DNA of 34,709 bases from a virus: positions 1 to 34,709 of IMG/VR virus record IMGVR_UViG_3300028025_004839; one strand, written 5' to 3'. The notes below the pieces were generated by a model. It worked only from the letters and a program-made list of their open reading frames with translations. It was not told where the DNA came from and ran no database searches. The translations under genes were made by a program, and so were the position numbers. Positions 27,301 to 32,959 of this stretch are shown here, in pieces; within the stretch, counting starts at the first letter, position 1, and each line of letters opens with the position of its first letter.

Positions 27301-30018
27301 ACCACCTTTTGCAAACTTTGGCTTTGTTGTTTCTATGTTGTATCCAGCACCAGAAGTTCTTACCCCGCCAAGAGCTCTTGCGATTCTATCAACCATTGCT
27401 TTTGTAGGTCCTTTATGAAACATCTCTTTCATATTAGACTTTCCTGTAACTGGATCTACTACTGGCTGAGAGGTTAGTGGTACTGTTCCTAGGTTTGCTG
27501 TTCTGCCCATTCCCGCTGCAGTTAGTCTTGTTGTTTCTGCAAGCATTGCTTCTACGGTTGCATTTAATGAAATAATTCTTGCTCTAGCTTGTTCTACTGT
27601 TATTTTACTTTGCTGAACTTGCTGAACAATTGCTGCAGTTTCTTTTGCTGCAAGGTCTGTTATCTGGCTAAACTCTGGCAACAATGCTTGGTAAGAATCA
27701 GATAAGCTTGATGTAACAGTTCCTGTTGCCATCACTTCCGCCTTTAGCATCTTAAGCTCTGCTTCAGATTGCATAGCAATAGCGGCTGTCATTGCATGCC
27801 ATTTTGCAGCTTCTGCTGCAACAATTCCTGTGGAGGTTCCTCCTATTGATGTTAGTCCAGGGATTTTTGGTAGATCACTGTCCATATAAGCCTGTGGATT
27901 TCTGCCAACTCTTATATTTACTGGCTTTGATCCTGGTACTGTTCCAAATATTGTTCCTGCCTGTGGATTTCCAGATGGAATTAAGTGAGACATATCTCTA
28001 GAATATGGTGCACCAACTAGTGGATTATTTTTATCTACCATTCTTCCAGCGGGTCCTGCTGCCATAATTACTCCGCCTGCTACTGTTGATACTGCTGGCT
28101 GAACAGATACTTTGGCTGCATTTGCTTTTGCTTCTAGATTTATAAATGATTCTGCAAGTGTATTTACTGCATTAGATAAAACAATAGTTGCTTCTGTATC
28201 CGAGTAGAACGATGTTGCAAGACCTTTAGCAGCAGCATCTGCGGCGATGATCTCTGGTGTTAATAATTTAAATCCTTGCCCACCCTTTGCTAATTGTCTT
28301 AGATGGAATATTCCCTTGATTACATATCCAATAAAGTTGCCCATAACACCAGCCAACATAATAAGAGGTCCAGCAATTGCTGTGAAACCTCCTAATACAT
28401 TTAATAATGTTTTAACTGGCTCTGGAAGCTTCTGGAAAAACTTTATAATTGAGTCGACAACTTTTAATACCTTTGTGCTTATTCTTAAGAATTGCTCTCC
28501 TGCGCCAGCTAGGTCTGCTTGAACTGATGCCCAAGCTCTCTTGAACTGCCCAGAGGCTGATTCTGTCATCATCTTTAATTCTCGATCTGAAATTGCTGCT
28601 AGGTCTGTTACGCTAGCCTTCATTAAGTCCATTACCTGAAGTGTTTGTGATCCAGACTTTCCTAGGTTTTCAAATAACGCCGACATTCTTGCAAACTGGA
28701 ACTTGCCAAATAGCTGTTCAATTGCTCTTGATTTATCTAGAGGATTAAGTTTGTCTAGAGCTCCTTGCAATTCTAATATTGTTGCAGTTAAGTCTCCAGC
28801 ATTACTATTTACAATTCCTTTTAGATCAATTCCAAATCCAGCAAACTGCTCTGTTGCAACTTTAGTTGGGTTAATAAGTGATGCCATTGCTGACTTAATT
28901 GCGTTTGCACCTTCTGATGCATTTACTCCGCCTTCTTTCATTGCAGTAAGGTAGAGAGCTAAATCTTTTACATCTCCGCCAAGAGATTTAATTACAGGCC
29001 CTGCCTTTGGAATAGCTTCTGTCAGGTCTGCAAGGCTTGTGGAAGTCTGGTTTTCAACTGCGTTAAGGAAATCGATTGATTGTGCGAGTTCATCTGTGTT
29101 TTGCTTAAATGCATTCTGAATAGCAAGAGTTGCTTTCATTGCATCTTGTCTATCAACTTCACCAAGAACTGCAAGTCTAGTTGTTTGCTGTGTGGCTGCG
29201 ATTAATTCATTACCCTGTTGTCCAGTTGCTGCTAGGTCTGCAGCGAGTGCAATTGTTTCTTTATAAGCAACACCGTAGGATCCAGCAATTTCCCTAGCTG
29301 TGGCTGTTACATCTTTTCTTACCTGTGCCAGATCTGCAGATGAAGTTGCTGCAAGCCCTCCATAAACTTTTGTTAATCTTACTAATTCTGCGTCTGCTTC
29401 TCTGAATGCTTTTTGTGCTGCCGCTCCGAACATAACCAAAGGAACAGTTAGTCCTACTGTAAGCTGACGACCAGCCCATTGAGTATTTTTACCCCAGTTA
29501 ATAAGACCTGTTGATCCGTCAAGCATTACCTTGTTCATTATTGCGGCTTCTTGTCGAGCAATAGCCATCTTGTTCTTTATTTCATCAAGACCTTTTGCAA
29601 CCATGACATTGTATTGCATTTGTCCTTGTGCATTTTTGCCTACAGGCTGAACTATAGCCTGTTGCAGCATTACCTGCTGCTTAGCTAAGTCTCTAATTAA
29701 ATTGCTTGTCTTCTTTGTATGGCCGCTCCAAGCGTTGTAATAATCGTTGAGCTTGAGACGGCCTCTATCTAAGTTCTTTCCGAACTTGTCTACGTCTGAT
29801 GATAGGGATACAAAGTGTTGCGAGAACTGTCCTGTTGATGTTAGCGTTGTTGCAAACGACTTGTTCATTACAGCAATTTGATTTGCTAGTTTTGCGTTTG
29901 TTCCCGCTGTTGTTTCTTGCAGTTTTATGAGTTGGGCAGTAACCGCAGCTAGCTGAGCTCTTAAGCTCGTGAAGTCTGCGTGGGCTGTAATATTGGTCGT
30001 TATTATATTATCTGCCAT
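18340..30018 (-). CDS. Giant tail tape measure protein with cargo-like domains
   Basis: 3892 aa; sets tail length and is ejected ahead of the DNA. The N-terminal 60 residues are helical, followed by the TP901/PhageMin_Tail core (about 190-480, with ATAREIAGSYGVAYKETIAL and LYLTAMKEGGVNASEG). A hydrophobic, membrane-active stretch spans about 541-570 (GGFTAIAGPLIMLAGVMGNF). Helical coiled-coil regions lie at about 1890-2420. Extra modules are kinase-like (about 1285-1560), OmpA-like (2670-2775), a second kinase-like one (3010-3230) and ADP-ribosyltransferase-like (3540-3680), separated by glycine-rich boxes. The C-terminus (GGATYNITNNINGFDGDINQ) is typical of tape measures. No peptidase or transglycosylase motif is seen. 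The start ATG 30018 has only a weak ribosome site, 9 nt after the chaperone fusion stop, so coupling is likely. A fully helical protein would span about 580 nm, but folded modules would reduce this. Confidence 0.95.
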   Translation of the reverse strand: MADNIITTNITAHADFTSLRAQLAAVTAQLIKLQETTAGTNAKLANQIAVMNKSFATTLTSTGQFSQHFVSLSSDVDKFGKNLDRGRLKLNDYYNAWSGHTKKTSNLIRDLAKQQVMLQQAIVQPVGKNAQGQMQYNVMVAKGLDEIKNKMAIARQEAAIMNKVMLDGSTGLINWGKNTQWAGRQLTVGLTVPLVMFGAAAQKAFREADAELVRLTKVYGGLAATSSADLAQVRKDVTATAREIAGSYGVAYKETIALAADLAATGQQGNELIAATQQTTRLAVLGEVDRQDAMKATLAIQNAFKQNTDELAQSIDFLNAVENQTSTSLADLTEAIPKAGPVIKSLGGDVKDLALYLTAMKEGGVNASEGANAIKSAMASLINPTKVATEQFAGFGIDLKGIVNSNAGDLTATILELQGALDKLNPLDKSRAIEQLFGKFQFARMSALFENLGKSGSQTLQVMDLMKASVTDLAAISDRELKMMTESASGQFKRAWASVQADLAGAGEQFLRISTKVLKVVDSIIKFFQKLPEPVKTLLNVLGGFTAIAGPLIMLAGVMGNFIGYVIKGIFHLRQLAKGGQGFKLLTPEIIAADAAAKGLATSFYSDTEATIVLSNAVNTLAESFINLEAKANAAKVSVQPAVSTVAGGVIMAAGPAGRMVDKNNPLVGAPYSRDMSHLIPSGNPQAGTIFGTVPGSKPVNIRVGRNPQAYMDSDLPKIPGLTSIGGTSTGIVAAEAAKWHAMTAAIAMQSEAELKMLKAEVMATGTVTSSLSDSYQALLPEFSQITDLAAKETAAIVQQVQQSKITVEQARARIISLNATVEAMLAETTRLTAAGMGRTANLGTVPLTSQPVVDPVTGKSNMKEMFHKGPTKAMVDRIARALGGVRTSGAGYNIETTKPKFAKGGFVPGTGDTDTYHTTAEPGSFVINKAATEKHLPLITNILGGKSYYAQEGGQVPVVLTPGEAVIPAHIAQRNMPLMYELNGGPGNTSGSGMHEFGGETAFERSHVSEASAADLKRVRATRGYANSVSVGRGIPIWMSRDANQQTRSVGSGMTGPQLAKEFRKAIAAGRHPFEPWMTAAQGLGGDPRNNAQFNKVFNEMLKNLEKDTRVFGGKNGVMTFEKWFEKEVIGSKSFKDIRVGDRSFRSIFNSVLQPMGPRDGKPIAALETLVKSRNGLTTIENSKLAGLAKGMLGTFSGSSFNASRQRLAIMMSRAFLKRNAGGSIPGGTVEKGRYGYGKPFFIGMPKTIKQVEEQRAKRVAMEKANEAVTNSRFAKTPVTQYGEMLSPTSGRSFPVPGVGGLYMKGDEKVFVKPVLDERAAVAEMRATQIAREVHGLHAPTQKVVVMRDPTDPTGRRKLLALESKFDPKIAATDAKFTTDEYFRQLVASALRGDKDLARGNLSGNILSDVGPAGVFSAASGLRGYSAVMPSVKDQAYINLLGRKGSGAKKFFAESTHQIPKGMTADEYHSRMLKEIESALPKLKQTVSRFDLNPEEKVVYEAMIKRLSDARGVNWKELHGIHSGLQMSPEKQMTPAAIAKMVAADELKRRQTGHSASLSDNAFKTDANGFRFGGLLEALTKGKAMHKIGAGFGKDSTGGWGVTSLQIGMAEKLFGSTGLTKRTQKILYDKFAAELAKEMPYGYSKNAQGHLVKALEPDIMDSVIRSAASSTLSAPEGRKVLSVIDREILRKKFANWESKKDTPLTETLKQLVFGIEKREMGGPVNAGQPYIVGEKGPELFVPRNAGGIIPNGYKAGGSIPNGFRFGGIIPMLKQLLLFFGIQQGANYAGDKVGGTSGDAIKQVGNILPYLAMGNMMNAGAGKGASVMGDKFIKARTPMFAVGSNKVLGTPQLTKYGTMLSKLTGSSNLFSKALGKSLSIFTRFNLALGTVATVGKIAWDRWQAHKEALRLNALGYGMTAEAAEKAGLKFTNFNDKIKEAINNAKALKERNTLLYESMQGSGTPIDVTIEEYKKLKKEVKTNYSDQVDLINQTVDKDPEKQAQKQRELAIRLKEQLIAMGMSAEDAAKKIYTMYALSDQSANAAAYTVRSQGFNDIKDTASAAASAIDSLTTAMATNRNATEQANQLNTAMMALSTDVESRQAKALKEARKKAAKDGTYFSSGQEKQLMLDQEKIAIDEINRQVKDQVYLTKEVVDEMAKIDPSIRQIVNEQETALSLWQKTRIQVKGYTGDLRALNAEQTNDLYNLQISLGKKVESANREGVLKKQYADLDRMLQLQAKYQKAARGQSVADQISDRDKIASLQKQIDANNKLADARLKALDAAKQEGDIGREIAKKQAEYDAALATGNIAGAQQASLDIQGYQSELQYNAQKKSIEDSNILKNVPLQKLIEAIQSKQQGISDNAQLAGEKLGDLSGKITNAESSISAINTAMLNWQIELLKQPEATRGAWKSSEASKKMLAAVADAAEKAGVKLNGLKDLDLGAAVVASLEGKLGAMSTIDVKGNVSIYVDGKKFEIGGRGSGTKDAPYDLGKAGVGTNTISKTTLADWSGLGGFGKLGTRQKVKNIAEERGILPGQFFSLTDKDEKVFVYKMDDRGQIIEVTDPYKKADGGHIRGAGTATSDSIPAYLSNGEYVIKADSVAKYGVDTFDALNAGKYAQGGPINPTPQSKHNSSFGTGTSNINVNMQGGKLMGPIEAWQDANKQVIKIEVPPITANFATNSYTLNKEQRLELQAIAKDLIKHKLASIVVQGHTDSVGKGKDNKILSQNRANAIAEYMSKFVPGTAFTPVGYGEYRPLVPNTTAENRARNRRAELFLPDKYKTIYPEFIPEKHKNFLSKGKIEGGGSIGPSGGSIGPNGTLVSGGSMESVIDWGKLFKKVKKAIGFHTGGEVGHRHGRNLPKTKSKYKTVDQYREENGIGSPNAVTPNGNTSGMQPGDKWNNRHLTESFIKLMLTSAMPGSSLLNLLPKNITNSMVDPAYSILGQPFEEIFAGSGTKGDWLNAGLTFIPFGKLGSLVKAVPKALKTIKQIPTAIKVGQKLKAGNFDDLINIGKSTAGKSRPSIMQAADGSVHYMKIMQDVMEGAFEVTGSTIAKRFKMPSTDNILGTWKNLSVILSKDFASKGMKTLEDAGAMLPHGFLDMDWLKANASMKSFGKMRAVSSILGHGDMHPGNLLLKGKKTLGAFDWGIIDNLTNPAETALKAGSTLVGKQASQFTKGFASVRKSIAKQGPEKFIDDILTKSGITDEGQLKVLRIVLERNIKSLLDLKIPGRLHKGGAVGHRHGRSVPEKKNWFQNYVSKLTKSQQDAGKMLPSFMRMNGKADALGAGSILRNLAGQGEKGDTLNSILFPLNFMGMGSAKSALAKPTANVAKQASSVGAPLIRALSKIPSLGKDLLKLGTWNTLGKVKPLQSSLYKAIGFKPDSLIRKFKNAFDYTSKTGKSYFEDIINKPTPPPRRGGPGAPPGPVTDATSEVDDWLANLPPSTLHPMQALGEAAAAMKNKFINPVMTPLKNGVGKLTSMFSKDNISQKLLKFSPKMISDFLYRYTPIGSIQALRSTQKMNMSKTTADTGLGLDLSLEELFKQDFYHGGSLPEDLLNRLTPSSKNVSLNGNIFNFDLFATVEKIMAREYAIGKNAESGGSLWKTLFRVPEDMSKVWDMRGGAPSLWSQNKKGYAAVEKYFIDVLKMSREEAREMLAGERVPGVARLSKALIDRLSLFQGEHLNEAFSVNGKGGPKWLMDTIVHTGGKLTNSDTFHAVVATLDPENRIKLLKNILPKTELIKSHGVLDEFLPSTLERFIEQYAKYGKSFKPLLEGIWPARHNSTAVATGGYVSNGKISIPKFETGINSVPVDMLAMLHKNEAVVPANMNPFNPNANNATMGGATYNITNNINGFDGDINQLSNIVTQKTITAIKTLDSRNSKMSGTSMTVGVK
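18990..19400 (-). other. ADP-ribosyltransferase-like domain inside the tape measure
   Basis: Residues about 3540-3680. YHGGS places a Tyr-His pair at 3546-3547, followed by NFDLFATVEKIMAREYA (Tyr3589) and LWKTLFRVPEDMSKVWDMRG. This order (Y-H-G-x-S, then F-x-T with a helix ending x-Y-A, then two strands) is that of many phage and toxin ADP-ribosyltransferases. A clear catalytic Glu is not identified by eye, so activity is uncertain. Confidence 0.4.
20285..21486 (-). repeat. Repeated GG-x-VGHRHGR motif in the tape measure
   Basis: Two copies of H-(T/K)-GG-(E/A)-VGHRHGR-x-x-P start at residues 2847 (DNA 21440-21486) and 3233 (DNA 20285-20328). They flank the second kinase-like domain. The DNA differs at many third positions, so the repeat is kept at protein level. 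Confidence 0.75.
20330..20990 (-). other. Aminoglycoside/choline-kinase-like domain inside the tape measure
   Basis: Residues about 3010-3230. A candidate ATP-binding lysine is K3035 in VHYMKIM, followed by a helix with Glu (EGAFEVTGSTIAKRF). The catalytic loop GHGDMHPGNLLL places H3125, D3127 and N3132, and the metal-binding FDWG has D3145. H-G-D-x-H-x-x-N followed by D-W is the signature of the APH/choline kinase branch of the kinase-like fold. All expected active residues are present, so the domain may be catalytically competent. Confidence 0.7.
21567..21608. repeat. Tandem 21-bp direct repeat
   Basis: Two exact adjacent copies of a 21-bp unit (21567-21587 and 21588-21608) encode a duplicated GGSIGP-type linker just below the OmpA-like domain. 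The exact DNA identity suggests a recent slippage duplication. Confidence 0.85.
21690..22010 (-). other. OmpA-type peptidoglycan-binding domain inside the tape measure
   Basis: Residues about 2670-2775. ANFATNSYTLNKEQRLELQ is followed by VVQGHTDSVGKG, LSQNRANAIAEYM, VGYGEYRP and NRARNRRAELFLP, in the exact order of the OmpA C-terminal family. D2715 and R2730 match the two residues that hold diaminopimelate in OmpA (D271 and R286 in A. baumannii) and have the same 15-residue spacing. Confidence 0.88.
25340..26165 (-). other. Second, divergent kinase-like domain inside the tape measure
   Basis: Residues about 1285-1560. GGLYMKGDEKVFVKPVLDE gives a nucleotide-loop-like turn with K1314, followed by a helix containing Glu (VAEMRATQIAREVHGL), a strand (KKVVVM-type) and a loop DKDLARGNLSGNIL with D1395, D1397 and N1402 or N1406. 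This order resembles HipA or PI-kinase-type folds. The match is weaker than for the domain at 20330-20990. Confidence 0.4.
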
Positions 30019-30027
30019 ATATATATG

Positions 30028-30692
30028 TTACTCTATAGAGTATCCTAATCCCGCTCCGACACCAAATCCAGCTTCCGCTGCAAAGCCACCTTGTAATGAA
30101 ACAACATCATCTGCTGATGCGTTAATACCAAGTGCTCTTCTTCTAACGTCTTCGAAGGTTGATCCCTCCCCATTTTGATTACTGCTTTCATTTAATTCAA
30201 CACCCTGAATTAAAGCTAAGAACTTTCTTTTCTCTTCTTCAGTTTTTTGCATTGACTTAAAAGTCTGGACCATCTCTGGCATTGAAAGACTATCTTCTAG
30301 TTCTTCGTAATTTTTCCAATTACCTAAAAGAAATACTTCCCCTTCTAAAGCGGCTAAATCTAGTTCTGACCAGCCAGTACTGTTGCCGCTAGTAGGTTTG
30401 GGTCGTCCATCTTAATTCCTCCGCATACTTCAAGAATGCGATTGATTGTTGGAACGTCAAGTGTGTCTTCAAATGCGTCAATATCTTTAACTAGCTCTGG
30501 GAGTTGCTTTTCTAAAGCCACTGCACATGCTTCAATTAAAATTGTTAGTGTTTCGTCTTCTGATGTTACTTCTGCTGTCTTTTGAATGACTATCATAAAC
30601 TTACGAAGCTCTTTAATTGTTAAAGGCTTAAGTTTAACTGTTGCGCCATTTGCTAGTTGAATTTCTTCAACATCATATACTGTACTTGCCAT
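30028..30692 (-). CDS. Tail assembly chaperone fusion made by -1 frameshift (GT form)
   Basis: A 221-aa product: 99 residues in the frame of the short chaperone, then 122 residues in the -1 frame. The -1 frame is open from 30411 down to the stop at 30030-30028. It has no good start of its own: the first ATG is 30282, far inside the conserved part and with no ribosome site. The region before that ATG reads GWSELDLAALEGEVFLLGNW, then NYEELEDSLS and FLALIQGVELNES, typical of the T half of lambda G/GT-type chaperones. The shift site is CCCAAAC at 30402-30396. The fusion should bind the tape measure and bring tail-tube subunits. It ends 9 nt before the tape measure start. Confidence 0.88.
30360..30692 (-). 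CDS. Tail assembly chaperone, short (G) form
   Basis: A 110-aa acidic, helical protein (STVYDVEEIQLANGATVKLK at the start, then TIKELRKFMIVIQKT) with the short beta start and helical body usual for tail assembly chaperones that lie between major tail protein and tape measure. A strong AGGAGG site precedes ATG 30692. Most ribosomes should stop at 30360, making this form in excess over the frameshift fusion. It is not expected in the mature virion. Confidence 0.9.
   Translation of the reverse strand: MASTVYDVEEIQLANGATVKLKPLTIKELRKFMIVIQKTAEVTSEDETLTILIEACAVALEKQLPELVKDIDAFEDTLDVPTINRILEVCGGIKMDDPNLLAATVLAGQN
30396..30422 (-). promoter_or_regulatory. Programmed -1 ribosomal frameshift site
   Basis: The heptamer CCCAAAC (30402-30396) is read in the zero frame as xxC CCA AAC, a perfect X-XXY-YYZ site. 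An internal Shine-Dalgarno-like GGAGGA (30422-30417) lies 14 nt upstream. AGCGGC (30390-30385) can pair with GCCGCT (30354-30349) beginning 5 nt downstream. Both flanking elements are of the kind that raise -1 shifting. Confidence 0.85.
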
Positions 30693-30721
30693 TTTAATCC
30701 TCCTAGGATCTTGTCTTAATT

Positions 30722-30750
30722 ATTGTATCATATTCAAAATACAAGAGCAA
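30722..30750 (-). promoter_or_regulatory. Promoter for chaperone-tape measure unit
   Basis: On the minus strand TTGCTC (30750-30745) is followed by a 17-nt spacer and TACAAT (30727-30722) with an extended TGA directly before the -10 box. It lies immediately below the terminator of the major tail gene. Predicted transcript start is at about 30715, 23 nt above the chaperone ATG. Confidence 0.65.
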
Positions 30751-30752
30751 TA

Positions 30753-30777
30753 GAAAACCCCCCAATTTCTTGGGGGG
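30753..30777 (-). terminator. Rho-independent terminator after the major tail protein
   Basis: On the minus strand CCCCCCAA-GAAA-TTGGGGGG is a perfect 8-bp stem closed by a GAAA tetraloop and followed by TTTTC. It begins 25 nt below the major tail stop. It is one of the clearest terminators in the window. Confidence 0.9.
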
Positions 30778-30802
30778 CAATCTATTAATTAATTAATATT
30801 AA

Positions 30803-31498
30803 TTATAGTGCTACTAGGGTACGATCAACGATAATACCGTATTCAGCGCCAGACTTTGCCTCTACTGGTAGTAGACGGAAGGTTACTGGGAATGTTGTTG
30901 CTGCGTTACGTGATAGTGAGAACTGTGACTGTTGTACAGAAAGAACACGACGTGCATAGTATACACGCTCTGCTTTTGTTGCATCTTCTGTAGGTGCCTG
31001 TCCAACTGCTACTAGCTGGCGCTCTGTTGGTGCAATACCAAGAGCTCCTGCTTCTAGACCAATTGTAGACTTCTTTGAGTCTCCAGTGCCTGTTACTGCT
31101 GCTGATCCTGACTGACCGAATACTGCAAGAACGTTCTCAAGAGTACCTTCTGCAAGCTCTGTTGCGATCATAACTTCCATTGACTCTTTGAAAAGCTTTG
31201 CTGAGTCAAGAAGCTGATCTACTGTTACTGAACCGTATGATGGGTTGTAAGTAATTTGAAGACCGTTATTTGTGAAACCTACGTTTCTCCACTTTGCTGC
31301 ATTTGCTGCTGCGTTAAGTGTGTCTGCGTATGAAACTGTTGCTGGAACTGGTGGTGTTGCTGCTGCGTTCTTTGTAACGAATGCTACACCGTCGGTTGAA
31401 CCTGGCTCCATGTCTGCCTTGTAGCCCTGTGATGTTGAATCAAGTGCTGACAAGAATAGTGGAGAAGCTCCAACTAGAATATTTTTGGCTGATGCCAT
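30803..31498 (-). CDS. Major tail (tube) protein
   Basis: 231 aa; polymerises into the tail tube. It lies between the tail terminator and the chaperones, the normal place for the tube protein. ATG 31498 is chosen because GGAGGT ends 7 nt upstream; an in-frame ATG at 31513 would put this ribosome site inside the gene. The sequence is rich in Ala, Thr and Val with strand patterns (WRNVGFTNNGLQITYNPSYG, RRVLSVQQSQFSLS, FPVTFRLLPV). It has no Cys. The DNA uses more C at third positions (for example TACGAC-type codons) than its neighbours, as expected for a highly expressed gene. Its own promoter and terminator support strong separate expression. Confidence 0.88.
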   Translation of the reverse strand: MASAKNILVGASPLFLSALDSTSQGYKADMEPGSTDGVAFVTKNAAATPPVPATVSYADTLNAAANAAKWRNVGFTNNGLQITYNPSYGSVTVDQLLDSAKLFKESMEVMIATELAEGTLENVLAVFGQSGSAAVTGTGDSKKSTIGLEAGALGIAPTERQLVAVGQAPTEDATKAERVYYARRVLSVQQSQFSLSRNAATTFPVTFRLLPVEAKSGAEYGIIVDRTLVAL

Positions 31499-31587
31499 TT
31501 GTATTACCTCCATTAAATAAATATATATATTGACTTACTTTTAAATCTAAATCAAAGCTGGCTAGGCTCTCTTTTTCCTCTTGCCTA

Positions 31588-31616
31588 ATTTTACTGGATA
31601 ACTATACTAAAAGCAA
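31588..31616 (-). promoter_or_regulatory. Candidate promoter for the major tail gene
   Basis: On the minus strand TTGCTT (31616-31611) starts on the base after the tail terminator stop codon. A 17-nt spacer and TAAAAT (31593-31588) follow. The leader to the ATG would be about 80 nt, A-rich, and holds the strong GGAGGT site. The -35 box resembles that of the promoter at 30750. Confidence 0.5.
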
Positions 31617-32126
31617 CTAGTTGAATCTGCCGCTTTTGTCTGTGGTCCTTGAATACTTGACTTCTAGGATCACATCTGTGGACATAAAGCCCTTTAGCTC
31701 CATGGACGGATCTATGGGGGATGTCTCTACAATATGGATGCTGTGAAACTTTAGCTTGCTAGGCCTATTTTGATCATTTACATCTACTGCCGATTCGTCC
31801 ATTCTTCTAAATAGATCAGTCATGAGGTTTCTAATCTCATATATTTCCGTGACGTCTGTGGAGTATATTGTAAATAGGATCTTCTCGCAGCATATTAACC
31901 AGTTCTCTTCATATGACATCCCTATCTTGTCATAGATTATATGCTTCTTGCCGTTTAAAAATTGATCCATTTCTGGGGATTGCTGTACTGGGATTATGGG
32001 TATTATTTCCGTACCAAGATTATCTGAATAATAGTCGTAGGCATCAAATATAAAAGAATCTTTTAGTTCTTTCCACAAAAATTTACGGAGCTCAAACATT
32101 GCGTCTATTTTATAGTCTACGGTCAT
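31617..32126 (-). CDS. Tail terminator / tail completion protein
   Basis: A 169-aa protein with an N-terminal helix (AMFELRKFLWKELKDSFIFD), a central strand-helix pattern (ENWLICCEKILFTIYSTDVT, YEIRNLMTDLFRRMDES) and a C-terminal strand (GFMSTDVILEVKYS). This layout and its position just before the major tail protein fit the gp17/gpU-type tail terminator that caps the tube at the head side. It starts at an ATGA overlap with the previous gene. Identification rests on gene order and shape, not on a catalytic motif. Confidence 0.8.
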   Translation of the reverse strand: MTVDYKIDAMFELRKFLWKELKDSFIFDAYDYYSDNLGTEIIPIIPVQQSPEMDQFLNGKKHIIYDKIGMSYEENWLICCEKILFTIYSTDVTEIYEIRNLMTDLFRRMDESAVDVNDQNRPSKLKFHSIHIVETSPIDPSMELKGFMSTDVILEVKYSRTTDKSGRFN

Positions 32127-32959
32127 AGTGAGCCTCCAAATGCTGCATCCAAGGATGCGTCTGCCTGTATCCTTATTTTACCAGGGGTAAAGCTATATTG
32201 CACCTTTTTAATATTCATGGGTACGTCCAAAGCCTTTGCCATTTTTAAATTAAATATTCTTTGTAGGCCTGATGATTTTATTGAAGAGTTTACTAATTGC
32301 CCGCCAAAAAATCTTCCATAAGATAGTGAGAACTGATGGGATGCTTGTGCTCCACCAGGCTTCCTAACGGTCACTGAGGTGCCTTTGGGCATAAAGACTG
32401 TTTCACCATCCATCTCGAATACAAGGCGCTCAGCGGACCTTGGGCGGATTACTATGGGCATTCCAGCTTCCATCACGTCAGCCTTGTTTCCAAATACATA
32501 TTTTTTCTTTTGTTTTTTATTTTTGGTGGGTACAGATGATTTTGATAATTTAAAATTATAGTTTATTCTAAATGACAAGCCTTCCATTTCAATTGCATAA
32601 AGTTTAAATAGTCTAGCAGAAGGCATGCCTGTTTTATTCCATTCATAAACATGGTGCAAGGACCTAGGCTTTGTTCTTGCTTGTGAATCCATATATAGTC
32701 CAAAATCTTTTTCTATCTGATTAAAGATAGTTGTTTTAAATAAATTCTTGAATGATTCATTTGTAGTCAATTTAGATATTACTGCTGCTTCATAATATAG
32801 GAATGCGGATATCTGTGCAACAGTACTGTCCTTGATAACTCCTGGAACTGAGCCTGCCATTAATCTTTCTAGGCCGCTTGCTGTTTGAATTAAGGCTACG
32901 CTAGAATCCAATTTCCTGATTCTCCGATCTCTTTGCAATAGAGTTGTATGCAAGGACAT
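32123..32959 (-). CDS. Neck-region structural protein
   Basis: A 278-aa protein in the position of the HK97 gp10-type neck protein, between head closure and tail terminator. It has a helical first half (KDSTVAQISAFLYYEAAVIS) and a basic, beta-rich second half with KNKKQKKKYVFG and ERLVFEMDGETVFMPKG; it ends DASLDAAFGGSL. The start is uncertain: ATG 32959 gives a 59-bp overlap with the previous gene, a TTG at 32965 is possible, and ATG 32860 has an AAAGA stretch upstream and no overlap. It is longer than the usual gp10 protein (about 130-150 aa). The function is assigned by gene order only. Confidence 0.7.
   Translation of the reverse strand: MSLHTTLLQRDRRIRKLDSSVALIQTASGLERLMAGSVPGVIKDSTVAQISAFLYYEAAVISKLTTNESFKNLFKTTIFNQIEKDFGLYMDSQARTKPRSLHHVYEWNKTGMPSARLFKLYAIEMEGLSFRINYNFKLSKSSVPTKNKKQKKKYVFGNKADVMEAGMPIVIRPRSAERLVFEMDGETVFMPKGTSVTVRKPGGAQASHQFSLSYGRFFGGQLVNSSIKSSGLQRIFNLKMAKALDVPMNIKKVQYSFTPGKIRIQADASLDAAFGGSL

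Noticed and set aside
18442-29800. Many plus-strand open frames of 60-180 codons opposite the tape measure, for example 20525-20923, 20975-21406 and 26204-26740
   Set aside because: They are antisense to a clearly coding frame, have low-complexity hydrophobic translations, no ribosome sites and no family motifs.
18340-30018. An intein as the cause of the very large tape measure
   Set aside because: No splicing-type N-terminal Cys/Ser block or C-terminal His-Asn motif was found, and the extra regions show other folds.
30014-30026. A short run of alternating T and A before the tape measure start
   Set aside because: It is only 12-13 bases in an AT-rich spacer. It gives no hairpin with GC arms and no repeat elsewhere.
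30028-30282. A separate 84-residue gene starting at ATG 30282
   Set aside because: No ribosome site before 30282. The same frame is open up to 30411 with chaperone-like sequence, and a perfect slippery heptamer joins it to the upstream frame.
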